DNA of 42,749 nucleotides from Terriglobales bacterium (GCA_035454605.1 DATIGQ010000061.1:1-42749); one strand, 5' to 3'. Counted from the first letter of the stretch, positions 26,156 to 34,907 are shown. Numbers and translations: made by a program. Notes: generated by a model not told the origin, from the sequence alone.

Positions 26156-26216
26156 AAGGCACCTCCTCGCACACGACGTCCTGATTTGAGCCTAGAACCG
26201 TGCCGCGCCAGCGGCA

Positions 26217-26230
26217 GTGACTGCCATCAC
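26217..26230. promoter_or_regulatory. CRP-type palindrome GTGACTGCCATCAC
   Basis: GTGA-N6-TCAC centred at 26223.5 in the divergent gap. On the minus strand a weak TAGGCT (complement of 26189-26194) begins 29.5 bases from the centre, as in class II CRP promoters, predicting a start near 26182 for the nitroreductase-stress operon. No such box is evident toward the transporter gene. Confidence 0.6.
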
Positions 26231-26332
26231 AAGCGCGCGTGAGACAGGACACCGTTCGCCAGTCGGTCCGGCGGCGACGATATCCGCGCCAGCCGTTACC
26301 ATGGAGCGGCCATTCCTGTTTCGGAGGCGCGC

Positions 26333-26884
26333 GTGAGCATCAAGGACGATCCACCAACCTCGCTTGGTTTCTGGCCCTCGTGGGCGCATCACATCGGCGA
26401 TCTGGTTTTCGGCGCCAACGACGGCATTGTGACCACCTTCGCCGTGGTCAGCGGCGTCACCGGGGCGGCGCTGAACCCTGCCATCGCCGTGGTGCTCGGC
26501 TTCGCCAACCTGCTCGCCGACGGCTTCTCCATGGCCGCCGGCGCCTACCTGGGACAGCGTTCCGAGCAGGACTACCGCGTGAGCGTGGACGGCCACATCC
26601 ACGAAGGCCGCATCCACGCGGTGGGGCACGGCGCCGCCATCTTTGTAGCTTTTCTGGGCGCCGGCTGCGTGCCCCTTCTGCCTTTGCTGATCACTCGCGA
26701 GCACGCCTTCGCCATCTCCTGTGCGGCCACGGCGGTAACGCTGTTCATCGTCGGCAGCCTGCGCACCGTGATCACCCGCGGACGCTGGCTGGCCAACGGC
26801 CTGGAGATGTTGCTGGTGGGATCGGCCGCCGCCGCCGTTTCCTACGCCGTTGGACATCTGCTGGGAAGTATGGCAAGAGGATGA
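26333..26884 (+). CDS. Short VIT1/CCC1-family Fe/Mn transporter-like protein
   Basis: A 183-residue membrane protein. The family hallmark [20 protein letters not shown] occurs in the first helix, then [23 protein letters not shown], and three further helices to a short tail. Plant and yeast members (VIT1/CCC1) move Fe2+ or Mn2+ out of the cytosol. The cytosolic Glu-rich metal-binding insert between helices 2 and 3 is shortened here to about 15-20 residues, making the protein smaller than usual. GTG at 26333 has GGAGG five bases upstream. Export of ferrous iron would fit an iron-redox setting but is inference. Confidence 0.8.
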   Translation: MSIKDDPPTSLGFWPSWAHHIGDLVFGANDGIVTTFAVVSGVTGAALNPAIAVVLGFANLLADGFSMAAGAYLGQRSEQDYRVSVDGHIHEGRIHAVGHGAAIFVAFLGAGCVPLLPLLITREHAFAISCAATAVTLFIVGSLRTVITRGRWLANGLEMLLVGSAAAAVSYAVGHLLGSMARG

Positions 26885-26907
26885 AGAGCCGCCTCCATCG
26901 CCGGCGC

Positions 26908-26913
26908 TATACT
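26908..26913 (+). promoter_or_regulatory. -10 box (TATACT) of the acyl-CoA synthetase/GNAT gene
   Basis: TATACT lies 33 bases before the ATG at 26946, predicting a short leader containing GGGAG. The -35 region is weak. Confidence 0.4.
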
Positions 26914-26945
26914 CGCTGCGCATCCTCCCGCCGGGAGCCAGCCCG

Positions 26946-29687
26946 ATGAAGCCTGCGCCCGCACCGCTTTCCGATCCCGCGTATGACGTGCTGCGTGCCG
27001 AGCACCAGCCGCTGGACGCCTTCTTCGCGCCCCGCTCGGTAGCGGTGATTGGCGCGACCGAGCGCCCCGGCAGCGTGGGCCGCAGCATCCTCTGGAACCT
27101 GCTCAGCAGCCCCTTCGGCGGCACGGTATTTCCCGTGAATCCGGCGCGCCCAAGTGTGCTCGGCATCAAGGCCTATCCCGCCGTCGGGGCGGTGCCGGAG
27201 AAAGTGGACCTGGCCGTGGTGGTGACGCCCGCCGCGACCGTACCCGCTGTCATCGGCGATTGCGTAGACGCAGGCGTGCGCGCCGCCATCATCATCTCCG
27301 CCGGCTTCAAGGAAGTGGGTGAGCAGGGCGCGGAACTGGAACGCCGCGTACTGGACCAAGCCCGGCGTGGGCGCTTGCGCATCATCGGTCCCAACTGCCT
27401 CGGCCTGATGAGCCCCTTCACCGGACTGAACGCCACCTTCGCGCACGACATGGCGCGCCCCGGCAAAGTGGCCTTCGTCAGCCAGAGCGGTGCGCTATGC
27501 ACCGCCATCCTCGACTGGAGCCTGAAAGAGATGGTGGGCTTCAGCGCTTTCGTCTCCGTGGGCTCGATGCTGGATGTGGGCTGGGGCGACCTCATTTACT
27601 ACCTCGGCGACGATACCCGCACCGAGAGCATCGTGCTCTACATGGAATCCATCGGGGATGCGGGCGCCTTCCTCTCCGCTGCGCGCGAAGTCGCGCTCTC
27701 CAAGCCCATCATCGTCATCAAGGCGGGACGCACGGAACAGGCGGCGCGTGCCGCCGCTTCCCACACCGGCGCGCTCACCGGCAGCGACGAAGTTCTGGAC
27801 GCTGCCTTCCGCCGCTCTGGCGTGTTGCGCGTGCGCAATATTGCCGACCTTTTCTACATGGCGGAAGTGCTCTCCAAGCAGCCGCGTCCTCGCGGGCCGC
27901 GCCTGGCCATCGTGTCGAACGCCGGCGGTCCGGCGGTGCTGGCCACCGACGCCCTCATTGCCGGTGGCGGAGAGCTGGCGCCTCTCGCGCCCGAAACCCT
28001 CAAGGCGATGGACGAATTCCTGCCGCCGCACTGGAGCCACAACAATCCCATCGACATCCTGGGCGATGCCGACGCGCAGCGCTACGCGCGTGCGCTCGAG
28101 GTCGCTTCCCGTGATCCCAACACCGACGGCATGCTGGTAGTGATGGCTCCGCAGGCCATGACCGATCCCACCGGCGTGGCCGAACTCCTGAAGCCGTTGG
28201 CCTCTTCCACCGGCAAGCCCGTCCTGGCCAGTTGGATGGGCGGCGCTGAGGTTTCGGGCGGTGAAGCCATCCTCAACCGTTCCGGCATCCCCACCTTTCC
28301 GTATCCGGACACAGCGGCGCGCGCCTTCAATTACATGTGGCGCTACAGCTATAACCTGCGCGGGCTGTACGAAACGCCGGTGCTGCGCGCCGAGTCGGGC
28401 TCGGAACCCGACCGCGCTCGTGCCGCGGAGATGGTTGCGGCCGCGCGCCGCGCCGGGCGCACGCTGCTGACCGAGTTCGAGTCCAAGCAGGTCCTGGCCG
28501 CCTACGGTATTCCTACGGTCGAAACGCGCGTGGCACGTTCGCCGCAAGAAGCGCGGGAGCTGGCCGAATCACTGGGATATCCCGTCGTGGTCAAGCTGCA
28601 CTCAGAGACCGTTACGCACAAGACGGACGTGGACGGAGTCAAGCTCAACCTGGGCGACGGCGACGCCGTCGAGCGCGCCTGGCGCGAGATCGAGTCTGCG
28701 GTACGCAAGAAGGCGGGCGAAGGACATTTCCTGGGCGTTACCGTGCAGCCCATGGTACGCACCGACGGCTACGAGCTGATCCTGGGCTCCAGCCTGGATC
28801 CGCAGTTCGGTCCGGTCCTGCTGTTCGGCGCCGGAGGTCAACTGGTGGAAGTGTTCCGCGACCGCGCTCTCGCTCTTCCGCCCCTCAACACCACGCTCGC
28901 GCTGCGCATGATGGAGCAAACCAAGATCTTCGCCGCGCTCAAGGGAGTCCGCGGGCGTGCCGCGGTGGACCTCGATGCCCTCGAGCAGTTGCTGGTGCGC
29001 TTCGGGCAGTTGGTCGTCGAGCAGGCGGCCATCTGCGAGATTGACATCAACCCGCTGCTGGCCTCGCCCGAGCGCCTGCTGGCTCTGGACGCGCGCGTCG
29101 TGGTGCATCCCCGCGAAGTAAGCGATGAGCGCCTGCCGCGGCCTGCCATCCGTCCCTACCCGTCGCAGTATGTGGCACCGTGGCGGATGGGCGACGGCAC
29201 GGAAATCGTCATTCGCCCCATCCGCCCGGAGGATGAGCCCTTGATGGTCTGGTTCCACCAGACGCTCTCCGAACGCAGCGTCTACCTGCGCTACTTCCAG
29301 CAATTGCAACTGGCGCAGAGGGTCTCGCACGAACGCCTGACCCGCATCTGCTTCGTGGATTACGACCGCGAGATGGCGCTGGTAGCGGAAAAACAGGACG
29401 GTCACAACGGCCAGCCGGAAATCATCGCCGTGGGCCGCCTCAGCAAACTTCATCTCGCCGAGGAAGGCGAGGTTGCGTTCCTGGTCAGCGACCAGTACCA
29501 GCACCACGGTGTGGGCACCGAACTGCTGCAGCGCCTCATCCAGGTGGGCCGGGACGAAAAGTTGCGCCGCATCCTGGCCTACATGCTGCCCGAGAACCGC
29601 GCCATGCAGCGCGTCTGCGAGAAGCTCGGCTTCCGCTTGCGGCCTGTGCCCGACGAACCCCTCATCGTGGGCGAACTCGACCTCTGA
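26946..29687 (+). CDS. NDP-forming acyl-CoA synthetase fused to GNAT acetyltransferase (PatZ-like)
   Basis: A 913-residue multidomain cytosolic protein. It has a CoA-binding Rossmann domain (~20-145, [17 protein letters not shown]), a succinyl-CoA-ligase-like domain (~160-470), an ATP-grasp domain (~490-715) and a C-terminal GNAT domain (~745-913) with the acetyl-CoA loop QHHGVG. It has the architecture of E. coli PatZ/YfiQ, which acetylates acetyl-CoA synthetase and other proteins. The ASHTGALTG motif retains the His (~273) that is phosphorylated in active ADP-forming acetyl-CoA synthetases, so it might also make ATP from acyl-CoA. The upstream ATG frame in the previous gene is rejected. Confidence 0.88.
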   Translation: MKPAPAPLSDPAYDVLRAEHQPLDAFFAPRSVAVIGATERPGSVGRSILWNLLSSPFGGTVFPVNPARPSVLGIKAYPAVGAVPEKVDLAVVVTPAATVPAVIGDCVDAGVRAAIIISAGFKEVGEQGAELERRVLDQARRGRLRIIGPNCLGLMSPFTGLNATFAHDMARPGKVAFVSQSGALCTAILDWSLKEMVGFSAFVSVGSMLDVGWGDLIYYLGDDTRTESIVLYMESIGDAGAFLSAAREVALSKPIIVIKAGRTEQAARAAASHTGALTGSDEVLDAAFRRSGVLRVRNIADLFYMAEVLSKQPRPRGPRLAIVSNAGGPAVLATDALIAGGGELAPLAPETLKAMDEFLPPHWSHNNPIDILGDADAQRYARALEVASRDPNTDGMLVVMAPQAMTDPTGVAELLKPLASSTGKPVLASWMGGAEVSGGEAILNRSGIPTFPYPDTAARAFNYMWRYSYNLRGLYETPVLRAESGSEPDRARAAEMVAAARRAGRTLLTEFESKQVLAAYGIPTVETRVARSPQEARELAESLGYPVVVKLHSETVTHKTDVDGVKLNLGDGDAVERAWREIESAVRKKAGEGHFLGVTVQPMVRTDGYELILGSSLDPQFGPVLLFGAGGQLVEVFRDRALALPPLNTTLALRMMEQTKIFAALKGVRGRAAVDLDALEQLLVRFGQLVVEQAAICEIDINPLLASPERLLALDARVVVHPREVSDERLPRPAIRPYPSQYVAPWRMGDGTEIVIRPIRPEDEPLMVWFHQTLSERSVYLRYFQQLQLAQRVSHERLTRICFVDYDREMALVAEKQDGHNGQPEIIAVGRLSKLHLAEEGEVAFLVSDQYQHHGVGTELLQRLIQVGRDEKLRRILAYMLPENRAMQRVCEKLGFRLRPVPDEPLIVGELDL

Positions 29688-29720
29688 CCGCGACTTGCGT
29701 GCGGTTTATCACCTCTTCCG

Positions 29721-29734
29721 GTGACGCTTATCAC
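29721..29734. promoter_or_regulatory. CRP-type palindrome GTGACGCTTATCAC
   Basis: GTGA-N6-TCAC centred at 29727.5. TAGTCT at 29757-29762 begins 29.5 bases downstream, giving a predicted start near 29769 for the cysteine-rich protein and receiver genes. Spacing matches a class II CRP site; the hexamer is weak. Confidence 0.6.
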
Positions 29735-29787
29735 AGCCTTGCCATACACCCCGCAGTAGTCTCGTTTCAGGGGCGGGAGGCTCGCCT

Positions 29788-30459
29788 GTGATTTCGCAGT
29801 GTGCCAATCCGGGTTGTTCCGCTCCCTTCCGCTATCTGCGCGAAGGGAAGCTGTTTCAGCTCTACACCGATCCCGAGCCTGGAACCGGAGAACGCACCGA
29901 GACCTCCCGCCGCATTGAGTACTACTGGTTGTGCGGCCGCTGTGCCGCCACCATCACTCTGTTGTTCGAACACAAGGATGGCGCCGTCAGGGTGCACTTG
30001 AAGCACCACGGTGAGAGTGGAGGATTTATGCCGACGAACGAAGTCCAGACCATCAGGGCCAGGGAGATTCCGCTGAACAAGGACGACCGCGACCTGCTCG
30101 AACTGCTCAAGTTCGAGCTGGACTTCCTGGAAGCGGGCGGCTACGGCCGCTCCGTGCACACGCCGCAAGTGCCCACCCGTCCCTTCCAGGACTCCATCAC
30201 CTGCATCAACTACGGCGACCCGCAGCGCTCGCGTCCCTGCGAAGAGTGCCTGCTCATGCAGTTCGTGCCGGAGTCGCGCCAGCACGAGAATGTCCCCTGC
30301 CATCACATCCCCCTGACCGAAAAAGGGGAGACCGTGGAAACGCTGGAGGCGTGCGGTAACCAGGCCGTGTTGGAAGAGGCCATGATCCACTGGCTGCGCG
30401 CCGCCATTCGCCGCCTGGAGCAGGATCGCGCCCTGGCCCAGGCCGCCAAGGGTGTGTGA
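29788..30459 (+). CDS. Conserved-looking cysteine-rich protein of unknown function
   Basis: A 223-residue soluble protein I do not recognise. Two cysteine pairs at the N-terminus (CANPGC near residues 5-10 and CGRC near 50) look like a four-Cys zinc site around a short beta region. A second group (CEEC, then a later PCHH) sits near 150-175, so two metal sites are possible. The C-terminus is a charged helix (HWLRAAIRRLEQDR). No signal peptide or membrane helix is seen. GTG at 29788 has GGGAGG ahead, after a CRP-type site. The receiver gene follows 7 bases later, so the pair may be one signalling unit. Confidence 0.7.
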   Translation: MISQCANPGCSAPFRYLREGKLFQLYTDPEPGTGERTETSRRIEYYWLCGRCAATITLLFEHKDGAVRVHLKHHGESGGFMPTNEVQTIRAREIPLNKDDRDLLELLKFELDFLEAGGYGRSVHTPQVPTRPFQDSITCINYGDPQRSRPCEECLLMQFVPESRQHENVPCHHIPLTEKGETVETLEACGNQAVLEEAMIHWLRAAIRRLEQDRALAQAAKGV

Positions 30460-30466
30460 GGAGGAG

Positions 30467-30910
30467 ATGGGCAAACGCATCTTGATCGTCGATAACGACG
30501 AGACCGTGCTTTGTGCGCTCGAGTGCCTGCTGGGCACCATGGGCTACGAGACCGAAACCGCCTGGAGCGGAGCACAGGCTCTGGAACTGCGGCGCGCGCA
30601 GCCCTTCGACCTGGTCTTGCTCGACGACCAGCTCTCGGATGCGGACGCGGTCGAGATGCTGCAGCAACTCGCCGCTTTCCGTCCTCTCCCTCCTGTAGTC
30701 GTAACCCAGAACATTCCGTACTCGCAGCGGAAGGCGCAGCGTTTCCTGGGCCTGGGCGCCTCGGCGGTGGTGGCTAAGTGTGATCTGGAGGAGATTGCGG
30801 AAGTCGTTGCCACTTTTGCGCCGCGGCCCCTTCCCGAAATTCCCGCCACCGAGCGCGACGATCCGTTGGCCGTCAGCGGGCCTCGCATCGTCTCCCGCCG
30901 CAGTTCTTGA
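30467..30910 (+). CDS. Stand-alone response regulator receiver domain protein
   Basis: A 147-residue protein that is essentially one CheY-like receiver. It has the acidic pair in VDNDE, the phospho-acceptor Asp in FDLVLLDDQ (~50), the switch Thr in VVTQN and a Lys in AVVAKC (where K-P is usual). The last 30 residues form a Pro/Arg-rich tail without an output domain. It probably works by protein-protein contact; no histidine kinase gene is in the window. ATG 30467 sits directly after AGGAGG. It is co-directional with, and almost touching, the cysteine-rich gene. Confidence 0.85.
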   Translation: MGKRILIVDNDETVLCALECLLGTMGYETETAWSGAQALELRRAQPFDLVLLDDQLSDADAVEMLQQLAAFRPLPPVVVTQNIPYSQRKAQRFLGLGASAVVAKCDLEEIAEVVATFAPRPLPEIPATERDDPLAVSGPRIVSRRSS

Positions 30911-31236
30911 ACGTTCACTTGCGCATTCCTCTCTTCAATCGGGTTTACAGTCCGGCTTTTTCGTTTTGGGATAGGGAACTGAGCAGGCGGTCACGGCCGG
31001 GCGATGGCCGCAGTCCCCTTGAATCTGGCCCCGAGCTGGGTTATGAAAGGACCGATTCTCACTAGGGTCCCCACCGAGCGCCAACCTCTCCTGGACGCTA
31101 AGGGCACCGATTGCAGGTAGAGGGACATCCAGGCGCAGGTGTGACCGCCATCACAGACCGGTTTTGGGTGCTCTTGCGATAAAAGTGTCCAGTTGTGTTT
31201 GCACTTATGCCGGCAAAAAAGGAAGGGGGACACCGC
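30911..31236. other. 326-base gap upstream of the decahaem cytochrome
   Basis: No gene is apparent. It contains a T-rich stretch (about 30956-30968) after the receiver gene, an unexplained 150-base middle, and the CRP-type site plus -10 described separately. A long open frame on the minus strand across this gap is an antisense shadow of the cytochrome gene. Confidence 0.4.
31140..31155. promoter_or_regulatory. CRP-consensus site TGTGACCGCCATCACA upstream of the MtrA-like gene
   Basis: A perfect TGTGA-N6-TCACA palindrome centred at 31147.5, identical in its fixed bases to the E. coli CRP consensus. GATAAA at 31178-31183 lies 30.5 bases downstream, predicting a start near 31190 and a ~47-base leader. 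Confidence 0.7.
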
Positions 31237-32193
31237 ATGCGCCCTTCGCAGGCCGTAAGAATCACACTTCTCAGCAGCATTCTCCTCTGTCTTCTGGCTT
31301 GGCCGAATTCTCCTCCCGCATCGCCCGCGCTGATTCCGGTTGCGTTGGCGGCCGAGGTTCCGCATCCGCCGCAAGGCAAGGCGGAGGATTACGTCGGGGC
31401 AGAAACCTGCCAGACCTGCCACGAGGACAAGTTCAAGCACTTTGAGACCACCGCCCACTTCCGCACCACGCTCGACAAAAAGAAGGGGCCGGAGTACCAG
31501 GGCTGCGAAGCCTGCCACGGCCCGGGTCGTGAGCACGTTGAAGGAGGCGGCGACGTCTCGAAGATTTTCAGCTTCAAGGGCAAGTCGGCGGAAGAAATCT
31601 CCAAGCGCTGTCTGGATTGCCACCAGTATGGCGAGGAGCACAGCAACTTCGCGCGCTCCGTTCACCTGGAGAACAATGTGAGCTGCATCGACTGCCACTC
31701 GCCGCATTCCGCCAAGGCCAAGGTGGCGCTGCTCAAGGTCGACCAGCCCAACCTCTGCTACACCTGCCACCTGGATGTGAAGCCCGAGTTCTCCAAACCC
31801 TTCCACCACCGCGTGAACGAGAAGCTGGTGAAGTGTACGGATTGTCATAATCAGCACGGTGGGTTCCTGACCCGTCAGCTTCGTTCCACCACGGCCCAGG
31901 ACTGGGTCTGCTTCAAGTGCCACACGGAAAAAGCCGGTCCCTTCGTGTTCGAGCACGCTCCCATCAAGACTGAAGGCTGCCTCGCCTGCCACACGCCACA
32001 CGGTTCCACTAACCCTCGGCTGCTCAAGCGCAGCCAGGTGAATCTGCTCTGTTTGGAGTGCCACACCTTTACCGTGGACTCGGATATTCCTGTTACCCCG
32101 AGTTTCCACAACCAGACTGCGAAGTACCAGGCATGCACCCTGTGCCATCAGGCCATTCACGGCTCCAACTTTAGTGAAGTCTTCTTCAAGTAG
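31237..32193 (+). CDS. Periplasmic decahaem cytochrome c, MtrA/DmsE/PioA-like
   Basis: A 318-residue exported cytochrome. A signal peptide (VRITLLSSILLCLLAW) is followed by ten CXXCH motifs: CQTCH, CEACH, CLDCH, CIDCH, CYTCH, CTDCH, CFKCH, CLACH, CLECH, CTLCH. Haem number and size match MtrA (about 330 residues), the cytochrome that threads an outer-membrane barrel to carry electrons between periplasm and cell surface. Additional His in the CHxxH style (CHSPH, CHTPH, CHQAIH) supply distal ligands. The ATG at 31237 with GGAAGGGGG ahead is chosen over an earlier GTG. The barrel gene follows 7 bases later. Confidence 0.9.
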   Translation: MRPSQAVRITLLSSILLCLLAWPNSPPASPALIPVALAAEVPHPPQGKAEDYVGAETCQTCHEDKFKHFETTAHFRTTLDKKKGPEYQGCEACHGPGREHVEGGGDVSKIFSFKGKSAEEISKRCLDCHQYGEEHSNFARSVHLENNVSCIDCHSPHSAKAKVALLKVDQPNLCYTCHLDVKPEFSKPFHHRVNEKLVKCTDCHNQHGGFLTRQLRSTTAQDWVCFKCHTEKAGPFVFEHAPIKTEGCLACHTPHGSTNPRLLKRSQVNLLCLECHTFTVDSDIPVTPSFHNQTAKYQACTLCHQAIHGSNFSEVFFK

Positions 32194-32200
32194 GTGACCA

Positions 32201-34810
32201 ATGAAGACCATGTGCCATGATTTCGAGAATCCGATTCCAGGTGCTCGCGGTCTTCTGGCCGGGGGCGCGAGGCTGTTCCTCGCCGTGTGTCTGGTCAGTG
32301 CCGCCGGTCTGGCGGTTGCTCAGGACCAGCCGGACGAAGGCATCAATTCTGGCAATTACAACATCCACCAATCCATCGAGTTCGGCGGGCGCATCACCGA
32401 CTACTCCGGGAACGGGTCGTTGTGGAACACCTTCGTCAACCTGTACGACGGTCCCCGTCTGCTCGAGCACACTCTCCAGATGCGCTCCCTGAATCATCAG
32501 GGCACGCTGTTCGACGACCTCTACGTCTCCAGCTTCGGCTACGGCGGCGACCCCAACAACGTCACCCGCCTTAAGGTGACCAAGAACAAGTGGTATAACT
32601 TCACCGCTAGCTTCCGCAGGGATCGCAATTTCTGGGACTACAACCTGCTGGCCAACCCGCTGAATCCCGACACCTCGGTGCCGGCCGTGCCCATCGACTT
32701 CAGCCCCCACCGCTTCGAAGTGGTGCGCCGGATCAGCGACTTCGATCTCATCCTGCGCCCGCAAGACCGCTTCCGCATCCGCCTGGGATATGGCCAGAAC
32801 GTGAGTGAAGGGCCCTCCTTCTCCAGTTTCCATGAGGGCACCGACGTGCTCGTGTTCCAGGACTGGAGGCAGATTCTGCATTCCTACCGCATCGGATTCG
32901 ACTTCAAGTTTCTGCCCCGCACCAACATCAGCTACGACCAGTTCTTTAACTATCAGAAGGGAGACAACAGCTACACCGACGGGGTCTTGCGCGATCCGAG
33001 ATTGCCGTACTTCGCGCAGTGCCCCGGTGCAGGCTGCATCATCCGGCTTCCCGATGGGACCACCACGACGGTGGATCAGGTGGACCTGGGTTTGATTCTT
33101 GATACGGCTGCCAACTCGCCCTGCGCCACTCCCATCAACGACTTCACCACCACGCCGCAGACAGCGAACCCCACCTGCAACGGATATCTGCTCTACAACC
33201 GCTACGCCAAGGTGCGGTCGAACTTTCCCACCGAGCAGCTGAGTTTCCAGAGCAGCTACTTCAAGAACGTGGATTTTTCCGGCCGCTTCGTCTATAGCGG
33301 TGGCGACACCGACGTGCCCATCTACACCGAGCAGTATGCGGGACTGGTCACTCGCACGCGCCAGCGCTCGTTCACCTTCGGTCCCAGCCACGAACTGGGC
33401 GACATGATCGGCTTCCCCGATCCCATCGGTGCACACCGCATCTCGGTGAGTGCGGATTTCGGTGTTACCATCCGCTTCACCGACAAGTTCCGCATCGTGG
33501 ATAACTTCCGCTGGTCCGACTTCCGCATCCCGGGCATTGCTGCGCTGGAGGAGAATTCGCTGTTCGGCACCAACATGACCGTAGCGCCGAACGTGTTCAG
33601 CACGGCCACCTGTCCGGCCCCGTTTACGGCGGCGACCTGCCCCTCACACAGCAGCAGCTCCCCGGCGGACATCGCGCACGAGGGCTTCGTGAGCTTCCTG
33701 GGTCAGGACACCAAGATCAACACCATTCAGCTCGAGTACGATTTCACCCGCCGGGTAGGGGCGCGCCTGGGTTACCGCTTCCGCGATCGGGTCATCCGTC
33801 ATGGCCATTTCGTGTTTGAGGACTTGACGTTTTTCCCGGCCACCGCGCAGCGCGGTGCTTGCAACGCCACTAATCTCGCCAATGGCAGTGCGGTACTCGA
33901 TCCCGTGACCGGCATTTGCCAGGCGGAGGTGGAAGAAGGCTCGGGCATCTTCGAAGGCGAGCCGCAGCTCGAATTCAACGAGCACTCCGGATTGTTCGGG
34001 CTCTGGGCACGCCCCAACGATCAGTGGCGTTTTAGCTTTGACGTGGAAATGATGTCGGCCGACAACGTGTTCACCCGCATCATGCCGCGTAACCGGCAGC
34101 AGTACAAGTTCCGCACCACCTACAAGCCCCAGGATTGGATCTCTCTCGGCTTCAACTTCAACATCCTGGAACAGCGCAACAACGTTCCCGACGTTCAGAA
34201 CCGGCAGCACTATCGCTACTACGGCTTCTTCGCCGCCTTTATCAAGGACAACTGGGGACTGGACCTCGGCTACAACTTCACCGACATCTTCTCCACCACC
34301 AACATCTGCTATGTCTATCCGGTTGCTCTGGGTACTGCCAATAGTCTTTCCCTCTCGCCCGAGTGCGCCATTGCCGCCGGCGTTACCTCGCCTCCCAGCC
34401 CGACCGGCAACTACTTCTTTGACGACGTTTCCACCTACAACAACGACATCCACTATGGCTCGATTAACTTCTTCTTCAAGCCGGTACCGCGCGTGAGGGC
34501 CGGAGTCGGCTACACGCTCACCAGCAGCGCCGGCTCGACGCTCATCCTCAACCCTGTTTCGCCGCAGGGGCCCCTGGGCATCAACTACCATCTACCGTCG
34601 GCCGACCTGTCGGTGGAGCTCACCAAGCGTTGGATGGCGAAAGGCGTCTGGAACTATTACGGCTACAACGAGAAGTCCGATGCCGGCTTCACGCTGCCAG
34701 GCGGATGCTTCGGCTTGACAGCGCCGAGTATCAACACCCCGAACGGCATCTGCACCGGGCGCGACGTGCGCGGCAACGTGGTTACGCTCTCGTTGCGCTA
34801 TGCGTTCTGA
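32201..34810 (+). CDS. Outer-membrane beta-barrel of MtrB/PioB type
   Basis: An 869-residue protein with an N-terminal signal (ARLFLAVCLVSAAGLAVAQ; n-region unusually long, ~24 residues). Long alternating strands rich in aromatic residues and Asn/Asp turns run to the end, closing with LSLRYAF, the aromatic C-terminal signal for barrel insertion. Seven bases after a decahaem cytochrome gene, this is the layout of mtrAB/pioAB/mtoAB, where the barrel sheathes the cytochrome. It is larger than MtrB and lacks an early CXXC. About a dozen Cys are scattered in probable loops (e.g. CPGAGC, TCPAPFTAATC), unusual for a barrel and perhaps disulfide-linked. No surface MtrC-like cytochrome follows. Confidence 0.85.
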   Translation: MKTMCHDFENPIPGARGLLAGGARLFLAVCLVSAAGLAVAQDQPDEGINSGNYNIHQSIEFGGRITDYSGNGSLWNTFVNLYDGPRLLEHTLQMRSLNHQGTLFDDLYVSSFGYGGDPNNVTRLKVTKNKWYNFTASFRRDRNFWDYNLLANPLNPDTSVPAVPIDFSPHRFEVVRRISDFDLILRPQDRFRIRLGYGQNVSEGPSFSSFHEGTDVLVFQDWRQILHSYRIGFDFKFLPRTNISYDQFFNYQKGDNSYTDGVLRDPRLPYFAQCPGAGCIIRLPDGTTTTVDQVDLGLILDTAANSPCATPINDFTTTPQTANPTCNGYLLYNRYAKVRSNFPTEQLSFQSSYFKNVDFSGRFVYSGGDTDVPIYTEQYAGLVTRTRQRSFTFGPSHELGDMIGFPDPIGAHRISVSADFGVTIRFTDKFRIVDNFRWSDFRIPGIAALEENSLFGTNMTVAPNVFSTATCPAPFTAATCPSHSSSSPADIAHEGFVSFLGQDTKINTIQLEYDFTRRVGARLGYRFRDRVIRHGHFVFEDLTFFPATAQRGACNATNLANGSAVLDPVTGICQAEVEEGSGIFEGEPQLEFNEHSGLFGLWARPNDQWRFSFDVEMMSADNVFTRIMPRNRQQYKFRTTYKPQDWISLGFNFNILEQRNNVPDVQNRQHYRYYGFFAAFIKDNWGLDLGYNFTDIFSTTNICYVYPVALGTANSLSLSPECAIAAGVTSPPSPTGNYFFDDVSTYNNDIHYGSINFFFKPVPRVRAGVGYTLTSSAGSTLILNPVSPQGPLGINYHLPSADLSVELTKRWMAKGVWNYYGYNEKSDAGFTLPGGCFGLTAPSINTPNGICTGRDVRGNVVTLSLRYAF

Positions 34811-34823
34811 AACGGTTGAAATC

Positions 34824-34871
34824 AAAGGCCCGCGGGTGTGTGACGTTGCTCACAGCGGGCCTTTGGCTTTT
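34824..34871 (+). terminator. Terminator hairpin overlapping a CRP-type operator
   Basis: AAAGGCCCGC (34824-34833) and GCGGGCCTTT (34855-34864) form a perfect 10-bp stem followed by GGCTTTT, an intrinsic terminator after the barrel gene. The loop region holds the CRP palindrome, whose half-sites can themselves pair and extend the structure. Confidence 0.65.
34839..34854. promoter_or_regulatory. CRP-consensus site TGTGACGTTGCTCACA
   Basis: A perfect TGTGA-N6-TCACA palindrome centred at 34846.5 inside the terminator hairpin. GAACAT at 34876-34881 starts 29.5 bases downstream, so a class II promoter could begin near 34888 for the small cytochrome gene at 34908. Confidence 0.65.
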
Positions 34872-34907
34872 CTGGGAACATCAGAGTGGGAGTGGCAAGG
34901 AGGTTTT

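Noticed and set aside
30991-32211. 406-residue open frame on the minus strand
   Set aside because: Antisense to the decahaem cytochrome; its composition is the mirror of the haem-rich coding strand and it resembles no family.
34811-34907. Upstream extension of the first small cytochrome through 34800
   Set aside because: It would translate the terminator/operator; a strong AGGAGG and signal peptide start at ATG 34908.
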